Positions 24,066-33,425 are shown, counted from the stretch's first letter. The stretch is DNA of 64,000 bases from Bog-756 sp035949055 (GCA_035949055.1 DASZIO010000036.1:5668-69667); one strand, 5' to 3'. Numbers and translations are program-made. Notes: generated by a model from the letters alone, not told the origin.

Positions 24066-25709
24066 ATGGTCACCCGCTTCGACACCCACGTCGTCTTCAA
24101 CCAACCTCCTCCACTCGAGGACTATGACGTGTTCGCCGCCGACGCCGCCCTCGGCGAGGCCGTCGACCGCGAGGGTGCGGGCTGGGCCCGACCGGAGCTC
24201 CAGAGCCTCGGCGCGCTGGCCGGCTCGGCGGCCTCGCGGGAGCTCGGCCGGTTGGCCAACCAGCACCGGCCGGTGCTCCGCACCCACGATCGCTACGGGC
24301 ACCGGGTGGACGTGGTCGACTACCACCCCGCCTACCACCAGTTGATGACCACATCCCTCCGGCACGGTCTGCACGCCGGGCCCTGGGCCGACCCCCGTCC
24401 CGGGGCCCATGTCGCCCGGGCGGCCAAGGTCATCGTCTGGTACCAGGTCGACGCCGGCCACATCTGCCCGGTGTCGATGACCTACGCCGTGGTGCCGGCC
24501 CTCCGTCACCAGCCGGACGTGGCCGCGCGGTGGGAGCCGATGATCGGGTCGACCACCTACGACCCGGCCGACGTGCCCGCATCACAGAAGTCCGGCGTCA
24601 CCTGCGGCATGGCCCTCACCGAGAAGCAGGGCGGGTCCGACGTCCGGGCCAACACCACCCGGGCCGAGCCCGAGGGCGACCACGCCGGCCGCCGTTACCG
24701 ACTCACCGGGCACAAATGGTTCTGCTCCGCGCCGATGTCTGATGCCTTTTTGATGCTGGCCCAGGCGGAGCGCGGCATCAGTTGCTTCCTGGTGCCCCGG
24801 TGGCTCAGCGACGGCAGCCGCAACCCCATCCGCATCCAGCGGCTGAAGGACAAGCTCGGTGATCGGTCGAACGCCTCGAGCGAGATCGAATTGCAGGGCG
24901 TCACCGGCGAGCTGGTGGGCGACGAGGGCCGGGGGGTCCGCACCATCATCGAGATGGTCAACCACACTCGACTCGACTGCATCCTCGGTTCGGCATCCAT
25001 CATGCGCCAGGGGGTGGCCGAGGCCACCTGGCACGCCGCGCACCGATCGACGTTCGGCAAGGTCCTCGCCGAGCAACCGCTCATGGAGAACGTGCTCGCC
25101 GACCTGGCCGTCGAATCAGAGGCAGCCACGGCCTCCGCCCTCCGCCTGGCCCGCGCCTACGACGGCGACGGCGATGAGCACGAGATGCTGCTGCAGCGCT
25201 TGCTCACACCGGTGGTCAAGTACTGGACCTGCAAGCGGGCTCCTCAGCACGCCGCCGAGGCGCTCGAGTGCCTCGGGGGCAACGGGTACGTGGAGGACTC
25301 GGACCTGCCGCGACTGTTCCGTCAGAGCCCGGTGAACGGGGTGTGGGAAGGCTCGGGCAATGTCATCTGCCTCGATGTGCTCCGGGCGCTGTCCCGCGAA
25401 CCAGATGTGATGGAGGCCTACTGGGCCGAGGTCGCCCGGGCCGACACCGGAGACGCCCGTTTGGCCCAGGCGGTCGACGATCTCCATGTCGATCTGTCGG
25501 ATACCGAGACCTTCGAGACCCGGGCACGAGCGATGGTCGAGCGGATGGCGCTGGTCTTCCAGGCGTCGCTGTTGGTGCGGTTCGCCCCCCACCCCGTGGC
25601 CGATGCCTTCTGCGCCTCTCGGTTGGGTGGGCTTGGGGGAGGAGTGTTCGGCACGCTCCCGGCCGGCCTCGACACGACGAGCATCCTGGCCCGCCACACA
25701 CCGGTGTGA
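24066..25709 (+). CDS. AidB-like acyl-CoA dehydrogenase
   Basis: 547 aa flavoprotein. Length and order fit the AidB group rather than ordinary ~390-residue acyl-CoA dehydrogenases. FNQPPPLEDYDVFAADAAL opens the N-terminal domain. TCGMALTEKQGGSDVRANTTRA is the FAD/acyl-CoA domain signature. Then YRLTGHKWFCSAPMSDAFL and ALECLGGNGYVEDS with RLFRQSPVNGVWEGSGNVICLDVLRAL follow. AidB is induced by alkylation stress and binds DNA in E. coli; whether this one protects DNA or oxidises an acyl-CoA is open. ATG 24066 is preferred; GTG 24054 is four codons upstream. Confidence 0.85.
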   Translation: MVTRFDTHVVFNQPPPLEDYDVFAADAALGEAVDREGAGWARPELQSLGALAGSAASRELGRLANQHRPVLRTHDRYGHRVDVVDYHPAYHQLMTTSLRHGLHAGPWADPRPGAHVARAAKVIVWYQVDAGHICPVSMTYAVVPALRHQPDVAARWEPMIGSTTYDPADVPASQKSGVTCGMALTEKQGGSDVRANTTRAEPEGDHAGRRYRLTGHKWFCSAPMSDAFLMLAQAERGISCFLVPRWLSDGSRNPIRIQRLKDKLGDRSNASSEIELQGVTGELVGDEGRGVRTIIEMVNHTRLDCILGSASIMRQGVAEATWHAAHRSTFGKVLAEQPLMENVLADLAVESEAATASALRLARAYDGDGDEHEMLLQRLLTPVVKYWTCKRAPQHAAEALECLGGNGYVEDSDLPRLFRQSPVNGVWEGSGNVICLDVLRALSREPDVMEAYWAEVARADTGDARLAQAVDDLHVDLSDTETFETRARAMVERMALVFQASLLVRFAPHPVADAFCASRLGGLGGGVFGTLPAGLDTTSILARHTPV

Positions 25710-25746
25710 CGGGCCCGGGCCGTTGGGGCCCGAGCCGGGCTGTTCC

Positions 25747-25799
25747 AGTTCCGAGTGACGTCTCCGGTTCGGAGTGTCGTATCTAGTTCGGAGTGGCGT
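25747..25799. repeat. Three 15-bp direct repeats with a 19-bp period at the tetR 3' end
   Basis: AGTTCCGAGTGACGT (25747), GGTTCGGAGTGTCGT (25766) and AGTTCGGAGTGGCGT (25785) lie exactly 19 bp apart. The third copy contains the stop codon and last codons of the tetR-type gene, and the others lie in the spacer toward the convergent aidB-like gene. No clear hairpin, so a terminator is unlikely. Confidence 0.7.
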
Positions 25800-26526
25800 C
25801 CGACCCGGTGGGGGTTTGCCTCTGGCCGGCGCCGCCGGCCCCGCCAACGGTCCCGGACAGGCCGACCCAGACCATGTCGACGGCGCGCTCGGCCCACCCG
25901 GGGGTCGACGCCACGCCGGCCATCCGGCGGGCGAACACCGACCCGGCCAACATCTGCAGGGCCAGGTCGATATCGGCATCGGGGCGCAGCTGGCCGAGCT
26001 GACGGGCCTGAGCCAACAAGTCGAGGGCGTGGCCCATGCGCGGCTCGACCACCCGCTGGCGGTGCAGGTCCAGGGAGCTCCGTTCCTCCCGGGCCCCGAT
26101 AAGAGTGCCCACGACCTCGAGGCAGCTCTCGGCAAAGTGCCCGTCGAACTCGTTGAGGTAGGCGATGAGGTCGGCGCGAGGATCAGGGCTCGGGCCGGTG
26201 CTGAGATGGGTCGTGCTGTTGGTGGCGATGGCGGCGGTGACCAGATCGGCCTTGTCCCGGTAACGCCGGTAGACGGTCGCCCGGGCCACGCCCGCTTCGG
26301 TGGCCACACTCTCCATCGAGATCTTGGCGTAGCCGACGTCGGCCAGCTGACGGAGGGCGGCATCGGTGATGGCCGAGGTGGCGCGCTCGTCCCGCGGGCG
26401 TCCCGGAGATCGGCCGGTCTGTCGCGGCGGCGGGGAGCCAACTTGCCCCGGCCGGCGCCCAGCCTGGCGATCGACCGACGGGGTCGACCGGTCGTCGGGG
26501 ACGGCGGCCAGGGGGATGGTCGTCAC
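25783..26526 (-). CDS. TetR-family transcriptional regulator
   Basis: 247 aa from a GTG that overlaps the MFS stop codon by four bases (GTGA). After a ~45-residue basic, proline-rich leader comes the TetR helix-turn-helix: RATSAITDAALRQLADVGYAKISMESVATEAGVARATVYRRYRDKADLV in pieces, with the 'TVYRRYRDKADL' hallmark. The rest is an all-helical ligand domain ending in a Gly/Pro tail. Cotranscription with an efflux pump and a large palindrome upstream of the pump (28270-28299) suggest it represses its own operon and is released by the pump substrate. Its last codons lie in a 19-bp repeat. Confidence 0.85.
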   Translation of the reverse strand: MTTIPLAAVPDDRSTPSVDRQAGRRPGQVGSPPPRQTGRSPGRPRDERATSAITDAALRQLADVGYAKISMESVATEAGVARATVYRRYRDKADLVTAAIATNSTTHLSTGPSPDPRADLIAYLNEFDGHFAESCLEVVGTLIGAREERSSLDLHRQRVVEPRMGHALDLLAQARQLGQLRPDADIDLALQMLAGSVFARRMAGVASTPGWAERAVDMVWVGLSGTVGGAGGAGQRQTPTGSDATPN

Positions 26527-28109
26527 AGCGGGGCCGCCACCGGAGACTCCTGCACCTCGGCCGCGGCGGGCGGCGGCGCCAGGCTCGGGACGAAGTCGCG
26601 CTGGCGGACGAGGGCGAAGGCGCCGACCGAGCCGATGAAGGCGATGACCGCACCGATGATCAACACGTGGTCGAGGGTGGCCGAGAAACCAACGCGGTAG
26701 GCCTGGAGCAACGCGTCGCGCGCCGTGGGCGACGAGATCGCCCCGAGCGCCTGGTGGACGCCGCCCCCGGCCAGTGCGCCTCGCAGGGCGCTCCCCCCAC
26801 GGGACGCCACCGCCTGCCCGGCCGGAGTGCTGGCGAGGGCAGACAGGGTCCGGCTCTGGATCTGGCTCTGGAAGACCGTACCCAGACCGGCGATGCCCGT
26901 GGCGATGCCGACCTGGCGGAACGTGTTGTTGGCCCCGGACGCCATCCCGCTGCGCTCGGGGGGCACGACCGAGATGGCCGACGAGGCCAGCACCGGATTG
27001 GTCGTCCCGATTCCGATACCCGTGACGATGAACCCGGGCAACAGGACGGTCCAACCGGACGAGGCCTTGGTCAGGGCCATGAGCAGCAAGCCGGCCGTCA
27101 CGAGAAGCATCCCGAAACCGAGGAGGTAGCGGGAATGGATCCGGACCGTGAGCTTGCCGGCGACGGGAGCCACGATGAAGGCCAGCACGGTGATGGGCAG
27201 GAATCGCAGACCGGCGGCAAAGGGGCCGTAGCCGAGGTCGTCCTGGACGTAGAGGGTCAAGTACAAGAAAAGCGAGAAGATGGAGGCGGCGATGGTGAAC
27301 GCCACCAGCGAGACCCCCACCATGGCCGGACGCCGGAAGAGGGCGAGGTCGAGCATGGGGTCGGCCTGGCGCCACTCAGCCACCAAGAAGACCGTCAGCA
27401 GGACACCCGCCCCGGCCAGCAGTCCGCTGATCAGGGTGCTGCCCCAACCGTCGTCGTTGCCCCGCACCAGCGCGAACACCAGCATGAAGAGGGCGCCGGA
27501 GAAGGACACAAACCCGATCCAGTCGACCCGGCGACGGTGGGTATCCCGCGACTCCTGCACGCGGGCCAGCGTGACGAGAACGGCCAGCACACCGATGGGC
27601 ACGTTGACGAAGAAGATCCACCTCCAGCCGATGCTGCTGGTGATGGCTCCGCCCACCAGCGGCCCGACCGCCACGGCGCCGCCCACCACCGCGCCGTAGA
27701 TCCCGAAGGCGGTGCCCCGCTCGCGACCCGAGAACGCCTGGGCGATGAGGGCCAACGAGGTGGCGAACATGATGGCGCCACCCACGCCCTGGACCGCCCG
27801 GGCGAGGTTGAGCATGAGCGAGCTGGTGGCCAGCCCGCATACCAGCGACGAAGCGGAGAAAACGGCGAGCCCGATGGCGAACACCCCACGGCGGCCGACC
27901 ATGTCGCCCACGACCCCGGCGGTGAGGAGGAACGCCGCCAGCGTCAGCGAATAGGCGTCCACCACCCATTGCAGATCACTGAAGGACGAGTGCAGCGACC
28001 GCTGGATGTCGGGCAGGGCCACGTTCACCACGGTGATGTCGAGCAGCAGCATGAAGGTGGCGGTGCAGACCGCGATGAGCGTCCACCATTTGCGTTCGAG
28101 TGCGGGCAT
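26523..28109 (-). CDS. MFS multidrug efflux transporter, DHA2 (14-TM) type
   Basis: 528 aa with 14 predicted membrane helices, as in EmrB/QacA proteins. Motif D1-like LLLDITVVNVALPDIQ is in helix 1. Motif A is GVVGDMVGRRGVF between helices 2 and 3. Motif C-like GAVVGGAVAVGPLVGGAITS is in helix 5. The start MPALERKWWTL at 28109 is preferred; the open frame extends upstream through the operator region and is not credible there. Exports a hydrophobic compound using the proton gradient. Operon with the downstream TetR gene by 4-bp overlap. Confidence 0.88.
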   Translation of the reverse strand: MPALERKWWTLIAVCTATFMLLLDITVVNVALPDIQRSLHSSFSDLQWVVDAYSLTLAAFLLTAGVVGDMVGRRGVFAIGLAVFSASSLVCGLATSSLMLNLARAVQGVGGAIMFATSLALIAQAFSGRERGTAFGIYGAVVGGAVAVGPLVGGAITSSIGWRWIFFVNVPIGVLAVLVTLARVQESRDTHRRRVDWIGFVSFSGALFMLVFALVRGNDDGWGSTLISGLLAGAGVLLTVFLVAEWRQADPMLDLALFRRPAMVGVSLVAFTIAASIFSLFLYLTLYVQDDLGYGPFAAGLRFLPITVLAFIVAPVAGKLTVRIHSRYLLGFGMLLVTAGLLLMALTKASSGWTVLLPGFIVTGIGIGTTNPVLASSAISVVPPERSGMASGANNTFRQVGIATGIAGLGTVFQSQIQSRTLSALASTPAGQAVASRGGSALRGALAGGGVHQALGAISSPTARDALLQAYRVGFSATLDHVLIIGAVIAFIGSVGAFALVRQRDFVPSLAPPPAAAEVQESPVAAPL

Positions 28110-28269
28110 GGCTGGCGTCCTTCCCTCGAGTCGGGTCTGCTGGGGGACGGACCGAGACCGTCCCTTCGAGCTGGGACCGTCGGGACTCCGGGCTCGGCCG
28201 GCGACTGGGCCCGGCGATCCCTGTGACGCGGTGGTCTGTCCTTCTGTGTCTTTGTCGCGGGTTCTGGGC

Positions 28270-28299
28270 CGTGTTGGATCCTCAATAGGATCCAACACG
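28270..28299. promoter_or_regulatory. Perfect 12-bp-arm palindrome, likely TetR operator
   Basis: CGTGTTGGATCC - TCAATA - GGATCCAACACG: both 12-base arms match perfectly around a 6-base spacer. It lies in the divergent promoter region 160 bp upstream of the MFS-TetR operon and 72 bp upstream of the DUF3089 gene. An AT-rich run (TATCGTATAT, 28304-28313) beside it could be a -10 region. Size fits a TetR dimer site, possibly controlling both directions. Confidence 0.65.
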
Positions 28300-28370
28300 G
28301 ATCGTATCGTATATGGCCCGAGGCATGGCGAGCCGGTGACCCCGTTCACCGCTCGCCTCCAGGGGTACCG

Positions 28371-29513
28371 TTGCTCATGCTGCTCATGCGTTGGCTCCGG
28401 TTGGCGATCCCGGTGGTGTCGGTGGCGGCGGCACTGAGCGCCACCGGGGTTACCGCATCGGCACAGACCGCCCCGACCACCCAATCGGGGACCGTGTGGC
28501 TGTGCCGTCCCGGCTTGGCCGACAACCCGTGCCGGCCCTCGCTCGCGACGACGAGGGCCACACCCACCGGTCAGGCTCTCGGTGTCGACCAGACCCAGGC
28601 CCCTTCCCACCCCAAGATCGACTGCTTCTACGTCTACCCCACCGTGAGTGACCAGAAAACGCCCAACGCGGACCTGACCATCGACCCCACCGAGCGGTCG
28701 ATCGCCCTCTATCAGGCGGCCCGGTACTCACGCGACTGCCGCGTCTTCGCTCCCGTGTACCGGCAACTCACCCTCTCGAGCATCGGCGCCCGGGGCCCAG
28801 CGGGCAATGCGCAGCTGGCCTACAACGATGTGCGCCGGGCCTGGTCGACGTACCTCCACCAGTTCAACCACGGCCGGGGGGTGGTCCTGATCGGTCACTC
28901 TCAGGGCGCGTTCGTCCTCCGCCAGCTCATCGCGTCTGAGATCGACCCCCATCCGGCGATGCGCCGGCTACTGGTCTCGGCGGTATTGCTCGGTGGGAAC
29001 GTCACCGTGCGCCAAGGCTCCGACGTGGGCGGGGACTTCAAGCACATCCCGGCCTGTCACCGCGCCGCACAGGTCGGTTGCGTGATCGCCTTCTCGACCT
29101 TCGATGCCACGCCGCCCGCCGACTCCCTCTTCGGGCGGACCACGACGCCCGGTCTGCAGGTCCTCTGCACCAACCCGGCGGCGCTCGGCGGTGGACCCGG
29201 GCTGCTCGACCCCGTCTTCCCCACGCAACCGTTCGCCCCCGGGTCGACTCTCGCCGCGGGGATCCAACTCCTCGGCTTCACCGTCCCGGACGTCGGCACC
29301 CCCTGGGTGTCCTTACCCGGCGCCTACAGCGCCACCTGCTCGTCGGCCGGTGGCGCGGACGTGCTCGAGATAACGCCGCGGTCCGGCGCGCCGGTGATCC
29401 ACCCGAGCCCGGACGCCAGCTGGGGCCTCCACCTGGTGGACGGCAACATCGCCCTTGGCAACCTCATCGGCGTGGTCCACAGCGAGGCGGTGTCCTACGC
29501 CCGTCAGCACTAG
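28371..29513 (+). CDS. Secreted DUF3089 alpha/beta-hydrolase-like protein
   Basis: 380 aa. Signal peptide RLAIPVVSVAAALSATGVTASAQ with cleavage after ASA. The mature part begins with the DUF3089 header GTVWLCRPGLADNPCRPSL, with paired Cys. DCFYVYPTVSDQ and the nucleophile elbow VVLIGHSQGAFVLRQLI (GHSQG) follow. Further Cys pairs (FKHIPACHRAAQVGC, YSATCSSAGG) suggest disulfides outside the cell. Catalytic activity as an esterase/lipase is expected but not shown for the family. Start may be TTG 28371 (AGGGG upstream) or one of the two in-frame ATGs just after it. Divergent from the efflux operon across the palindrome. Confidence 0.8.
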   Translation: MLMLLMRWLRLAIPVVSVAAALSATGVTASAQTAPTTQSGTVWLCRPGLADNPCRPSLATTRATPTGQALGVDQTQAPSHPKIDCFYVYPTVSDQKTPNADLTIDPTERSIALYQAARYSRDCRVFAPVYRQLTLSSIGARGPAGNAQLAYNDVRRAWSTYLHQFNHGRGVVLIGHSQGAFVLRQLIASEIDPHPAMRRLLVSAVLLGGNVTVRQGSDVGGDFKHIPACHRAAQVGCVIAFSTFDATPPADSLFGRTTTPGLQVLCTNPAALGGGPGLLDPVFPTQPFAPGSTLAAGIQLLGFTVPDVGTPWVSLPGAYSATCSSAGGADVLEITPRSGAPVIHPSPDASWGLHLVDGNIALGNLIGVVHSEAVSYARQH

Positions 29514-29591
29514 TCCTCGCCGCGTTCAATTTCGAGAAGTCGAAGCATGGTGGGGGTGAGGCTCGTTTTGGGAAGGCGTGTCCCAATACGG

Positions 29592-30704
29592 TCACCGGCG
29601 GGATGTTCCGCTCGATTTGACCGGCTCGGCCACCATGGCGCTCTCGGGCAAGCCGAGGAACCGGAGCACCGATAGCGCCTCGCGCTCGAGGGCACGCCGG
29701 GCGGCTGGATCGATGGGCTCCAACGGCTTCAGCCGCAGCCGGCCGTCGGCCAGGCCCCAGGTAGCGACGACCCGACCGCCCACCAGTGCGGTGGGCCGGA
29801 AGAGGCCGTTGGTCGTAACGATGCCACGGTGGGCACCCACCAGGAAGGACCGGTCCAACCACCCGTGGAGCACCGGATCGAAGGCGCCGAGCAACCGGGG
29901 CGGCGGCATCCGCCCATTCGAGGTCGAACTGCTCCGGTCAGCCAGGTCGACGAGGCCGTCGGGACCCGGGACGCACTCCCCACCGATGGTATCGATGCCG
30001 GCTCGGGCTCGACGCAAGGTGATCCCGGCCCATTTGGCCAGATCGGCGGCGGTGGCGGGACCGTGCCCGGCCAGGTACCGACGGGCCAGGCGGGCCAGTC
30101 CCTCGGTTTCCTCGAGTGGCTCCGGGGCCGGCCCCAGCCAGGCCTCTGCCTCCACGAATGCCGACTGACCGCCGCGTATCGGCCCGCGCACGATATGCCC
30201 GCGCACGGTGGCGGCCGTCAGCAGGTGCACGAGGGCCTGCCCCTCGGTCCGGACACCGGCCGCGTCGAGCGCCGTCCGCAACTCGGTCCGGGTCAGTGGA
30301 CCGTAGGACGCAAGGGCCCCGACGATCACGTCCACCCCCTGTTCGACTTCCCGACTCCCGAGCCCGAGCTGCCGGAGGCGTCGATCGTTCCCCGGGCGCA
30401 GCTGCGGCGTGGTGAGGGGGTGCAACCACCAGTAGTCGTCGGCCGCAACCAGGTGCAGGGTCCCACGGTTGAGCCAGCTGATGACCGAGGTACGTCGTCG
30501 GGTCAGCGCGTCGTCGACGTCGGACACGTGGGCCAGCGTGCTCCGCGCCCGGATAGCCAGACGAGCGCCCCGCGGGTCCTGGGCCTGCACAGCAAGGATC
30601 CGCTCCAGCACTTGTTCGGTGCTCGTCGCCGGCCGCGTGCGCAGCCATTGCGCATCCAACCGAGCGGCCCAGCGGCGGACAGCGGACTCGGGCACACGCC
30701 TCAC
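29592..30704 (-). CDS. HTH_42 winged-helix protein, AlkZ/YcaQ-like DNA glycosylase family
   Basis: 370 aa of the HTH_42 family, which includes AlkZ and YcaQ glycosylases that unhook DNA crosslinks. The QxQ catalytic motif is present: RILAVQAQDPRGARLAIRAR, Q40 and Q42. Other family marks are SWLNRGTLHLVAADDYWWLHPL, then YLAGHGPATAADLAKWAGI (a winged helix) and GLFRPTALVGGRVVATW near the C-terminus. GTG 30704 is the likely start; the frame is open far upstream into a divergent region. The presence of QxQ supports activity on alkylated bases, but many family members are uncharacterised. Confidence 0.8.
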   Translation of the reverse strand: MRRVPESAVRRWAARLDAQWLRTRPATSTEQVLERILAVQAQDPRGARLAIRARSTLAHVSDVDDALTRRRTSVISWLNRGTLHLVAADDYWWLHPLTTPQLRPGNDRRLRQLGLGSREVEQGVDVIVGALASYGPLTRTELRTALDAAGVRTEGQALVHLLTAATVRGHIVRGPIRGGQSAFVEAEAWLGPAPEPLEETEGLARLARRYLAGHGPATAADLAKWAGITLRRARAGIDTIGGECVPGPDGLVDLADRSSSTSNGRMPPPRLLGAFDPVLHGWLDRSFLVGAHRGIVTTNGLFRPTALVGGRVVATWGLADGRLRLKPLEPIDPAARRALEREALSVLRFLGLPESAMVAEPVKSSGTSRR

Positions 30705-31124
30705 TGACCGAGAGTCTGCCGGGTGGACCGGGCCACGACCCAGTCCACCCGGCCCTCTCACCCGGCCCCGTCGGGGTCGGTCGAACCCGAGAGCCGCCCA
30801 GCCGGCCACGGTCTTTGCCGGCTCGGGTCCTTGTCGCGGGCTCCACCCGTTGTTGTGCTGAGGATCGGCACGGGCGGTCCCGACCTTGACCCCGTCCACC
30901 CTCGCAGCCGTGGGGCCAGCGGCTGCCGCCCGAACCGGGGCCCTGGAACCGGGTCCGGCCACGTCGGAGCCGGGCCGTTTACAGTGGCTCCTCAACCCGT
31001 TACTGTCATTTCTAGTGCCATAACATCACGGCTCCGGGTACTGGCTCCCCAGCGGCCGGCTCACTTCCCCGTCCGTGATCCGGCACTGTGCCCAAGGCCC
31101 GCCGACCATCGAGAAGGACAGGTC
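30705..31124. other. Divergent intergenic region without a gene
   Basis: About 420 bp between the AlkZ-like gene and the arylsulfatase. Open frames crossing it are extensions or shadows. An AT-richer patch around 30975-31030 (GTTTACAG, GTTACTGTC, TTTCTAGTGCC) may hold the sulfatase promoter. I see no RNA gene or clear operator. Confidence 0.4.
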
Positions 31125-33389
31125 ATGAAGAATTACGAACCGTTCGGCGGAGTGATCAAGCGCACCCAGGCGGAGTCCACTCCCTGGTGGCCGGCGCCCG
31201 CGCACCCTGGAGCGGGCGCACCCGACGTGGTGCTCATCCTCCTCGACGACACCGGATTCTCCCATTTGGGTTGCTACGGCTCCGACCTGGTCACCCCGAA
31301 TATCGACCGGTTGGCCGAAGGGGGGCTCCGCTTCACCAACTTCCACGTGACCCCGCTGTGCTCTCCTACCCGGGCGTCCTTGCTCACGGGGCGGAACCAC
31401 CACACCGTCGGGATGCGTTCGCTTTCCAATTTCGACAGTGGTTACCCCCACATGCGCGGCCACATCACCAACCACGCGGCCACCGTCGCCGAGGTGCTTC
31501 GCGACGAGGGCTATGCGACGTTCGCCGTCGGCAAATGGCATCTCTGCGGCATGGAAAACGCGTCGGCGGCCGGGCCATACGACCAGTGGCCGTGTCAGCG
31601 CGGCTTCGACCGGTACTACGGATTCCTCGAGGGCGAGACGGACCAGTTCTATCCCGAGCTGGTCTACGACAACCACGCCGTGGAGCCGCCGGGAACTCCC
31701 GACGAGGGCTACCACCTGAGCGAGGACCTCGTCGACCACGCCATCGGCTTCATCCACGATTCGACATCGATCCGGCCCGATCGACCCTTCTTCACCTACT
31801 TGGCCTTCGGCGCCATGCACGCCCCCCATCAGGCCCCCGACGCCTACCTGCAGCGCTACCCCGGTCGCTTCGACGATGGATGGGACGTGGCTCGCGACCG
31901 GTGGTTCGCCCGCCAGCTGGAGATGGGGCTGCTACCGGCGGACACCGAGCTCGCCCCGCGCAATCCCGGTGTCGAGGCGTGGGACAGCCTTCCGGACAAC
32001 CAGCGACGGCTCGCCAGCCGGCTGCAAGAGGCCTTTGCCGCCTTCCTGGAGCACACCGACGCCCAGATCGGCCGGTTGGTGGCGGCCCTCGACCGTCTCG
32101 GACGACTGGACAACACCCTGTTTGTGCTGCTGTCGGACAACGGGGCCAGCCAGGAAGGCGGTCCCTTCGGCGTCATGCACGAGATGAAATATTTCAACTT
32201 CCTGGTGGAGTCGCCGGACGAGGCGATCGAGCGGATCGACGACATCGGTGGCCCGCACAGCCATTGCAACTACCCGTGGGGTTGGGCGCAGGCCGGCAAC
32301 ACGCCATTCAAGTGGTACAAGCAGAACACCCACGAGGGAGGGGTGCACGTCCCCCTCATCGTCCACTGGCCCGACCGGATCAAGGACTCGGGCGGTCTGC
32401 GCGACCAGTTCCACCACGTGAACGACATCGCGCCGACCATCTACGAGGCCGTGGACGTCGAGCCCCCAGCCGTGTACCGCGGCTGGGAGCAGATCCCGAT
32501 CTCCGGAGTGTCCATGCGCTACACCTTCGATGCCCCCAAGGAGGTGAGCCACAAGACGGTGCAGTACTACGAGATGATGGGCCACCGAGCCATCTACGCC
32601 GACGGCTGGAAGGCGGTCACCCGGCATCGCCCCGGAGTCCCCTTCGAAGACGACGACTGGGAGCTCTACCACCTGGCCGAGGACCGGTCGGAATGCCACA
32701 ACCTGGCAGCCGAGCTGCCCGACAAGGCGCAGGAGCTGGTGCAGCGGTGGTGGGCCGAGGCCGAGGAGCACGGCGTCCTGCCGTTGGACGATCGGACCAT
32801 CGAGCTCTTCGGCACCCGCTACCGCGACCGCTCGCCGCACCCCGAAAACCGCCGGTACTCCTACTTCCCTCCCATGTCCCCGCTACCCGGCCAGGTGGCG
32901 CCGTCCCTCGGCGGCCGCGGCTGGGACATGGCCGCCACCATCGACCGACCGGGCGGCGCGGGCGGCGTCCTCTATGCCTCCGGCACCGAGAATTCCGGCG
33001 TGAGCCTGTTCGTCCAGGACGACCGGCTCGTCCTCGACTACAACTGCTTCGGCGATCACCATGTGGCGACGTCCGAGCGCCCGGTCCCGGTCGGTCCTTC
33101 GGTGGTCGGGGTGCGGTTCCGGCGCTCGGGCCGGGGCGGCGAGGCCACCCTGGTGATCGACGACCGCGACTGCGGGGTTCTCTCGGTCCCCTTCGCCATG
33201 ACCATGATCTCGAGTGTGGGGCCGAGCGTCGGCTACGACCACGGCTCACCGGTCAGCCCGCGTTACCAAGGCCACTACCCGTTCGAGGGGGATTTGAGCC
33301 GACTCGATGTTTCGGTCGTCCGTCGTGGCAACGCCAAAGAGCCGGCCGGCACCGAGGCAGAGGAACGGGCCGCGATGGCCCGCCAGTGA
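31125..33389 (+). CDS. Arylsulfatase (type I, formylglycine-dependent)
   Basis: 754 aa. Hydrolyses sulfate esters. DVVLILLDDTGFSHLGCYGSD gives the metal-binding Asp pair. The sulfatase signature LCSPTRASLLTGR has Cys79, which must become formylglycine, in CxPxR context. The second signature is VGKWHLCGMENA, with catalytic Lys and His. FVLLSDNGASQEGG supplies the remaining metal Asp/Asn. The last ~180 residues form a beta-rich C-terminal domain found in large actinobacterial arylsulfatases. No signal peptide, so probably cytoplasmic. No formylglycine-generating enzyme is in the window. GAGAAGGA precedes the start. Confidence 0.92.
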   Translation: MKNYEPFGGVIKRTQAESTPWWPAPAHPGAGAPDVVLILLDDTGFSHLGCYGSDLVTPNIDRLAEGGLRFTNFHVTPLCSPTRASLLTGRNHHTVGMRSLSNFDSGYPHMRGHITNHAATVAEVLRDEGYATFAVGKWHLCGMENASAAGPYDQWPCQRGFDRYYGFLEGETDQFYPELVYDNHAVEPPGTPDEGYHLSEDLVDHAIGFIHDSTSIRPDRPFFTYLAFGAMHAPHQAPDAYLQRYPGRFDDGWDVARDRWFARQLEMGLLPADTELAPRNPGVEAWDSLPDNQRRLASRLQEAFAAFLEHTDAQIGRLVAALDRLGRLDNTLFVLLSDNGASQEGGPFGVMHEMKYFNFLVESPDEAIERIDDIGGPHSHCNYPWGWAQAGNTPFKWYKQNTHEGGVHVPLIVHWPDRIKDSGGLRDQFHHVNDIAPTIYEAVDVEPPAVYRGWEQIPISGVSMRYTFDAPKEVSHKTVQYYEMMGHRAIYADGWKAVTRHRPGVPFEDDDWELYHLAEDRSECHNLAAELPDKAQELVQRWWAEAEEHGVLPLDDRTIELFGTRYRDRSPHPENRRYSYFPPMSPLPGQVAPSLGGRGWDMAATIDRPGGAGGVLYASGTENSGVSLFVQDDRLVLDYNCFGDHHVATSERPVPVGPSVVGVRFRRSGRGGEATLVIDDRDCGVLSVPFAMTMISSVGPSVGYDHGSPVSPRYQGHYPFEGDLSRLDVSVVRRGNAKEPAGTEAEERAAMARQ

Positions 33390-33425
33390 CGGGCGCGGCC
33401 AGCCCTCGGCGGGCTCCTCTCCGGC

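Noticed and set aside
26667..28226. A 519-codon open frame antisense to the MFS transporter
   Set aside because: Hydrophilic low-complexity translation and full overlap with an unmistakable 14-helix transporter.
30977..31004. PHO-box-like words GTTTAC and GTTACT 22 bp apart before the arylsulfatase
   Set aside because: The middle unit is absent and the match is short; likely chance.
5510..33389. Sulfotransferase and arylsulfatase as one sulfur-transfer system
   Set aside because: The genes are 24 kb apart with no shared neighbours or regulatory site.
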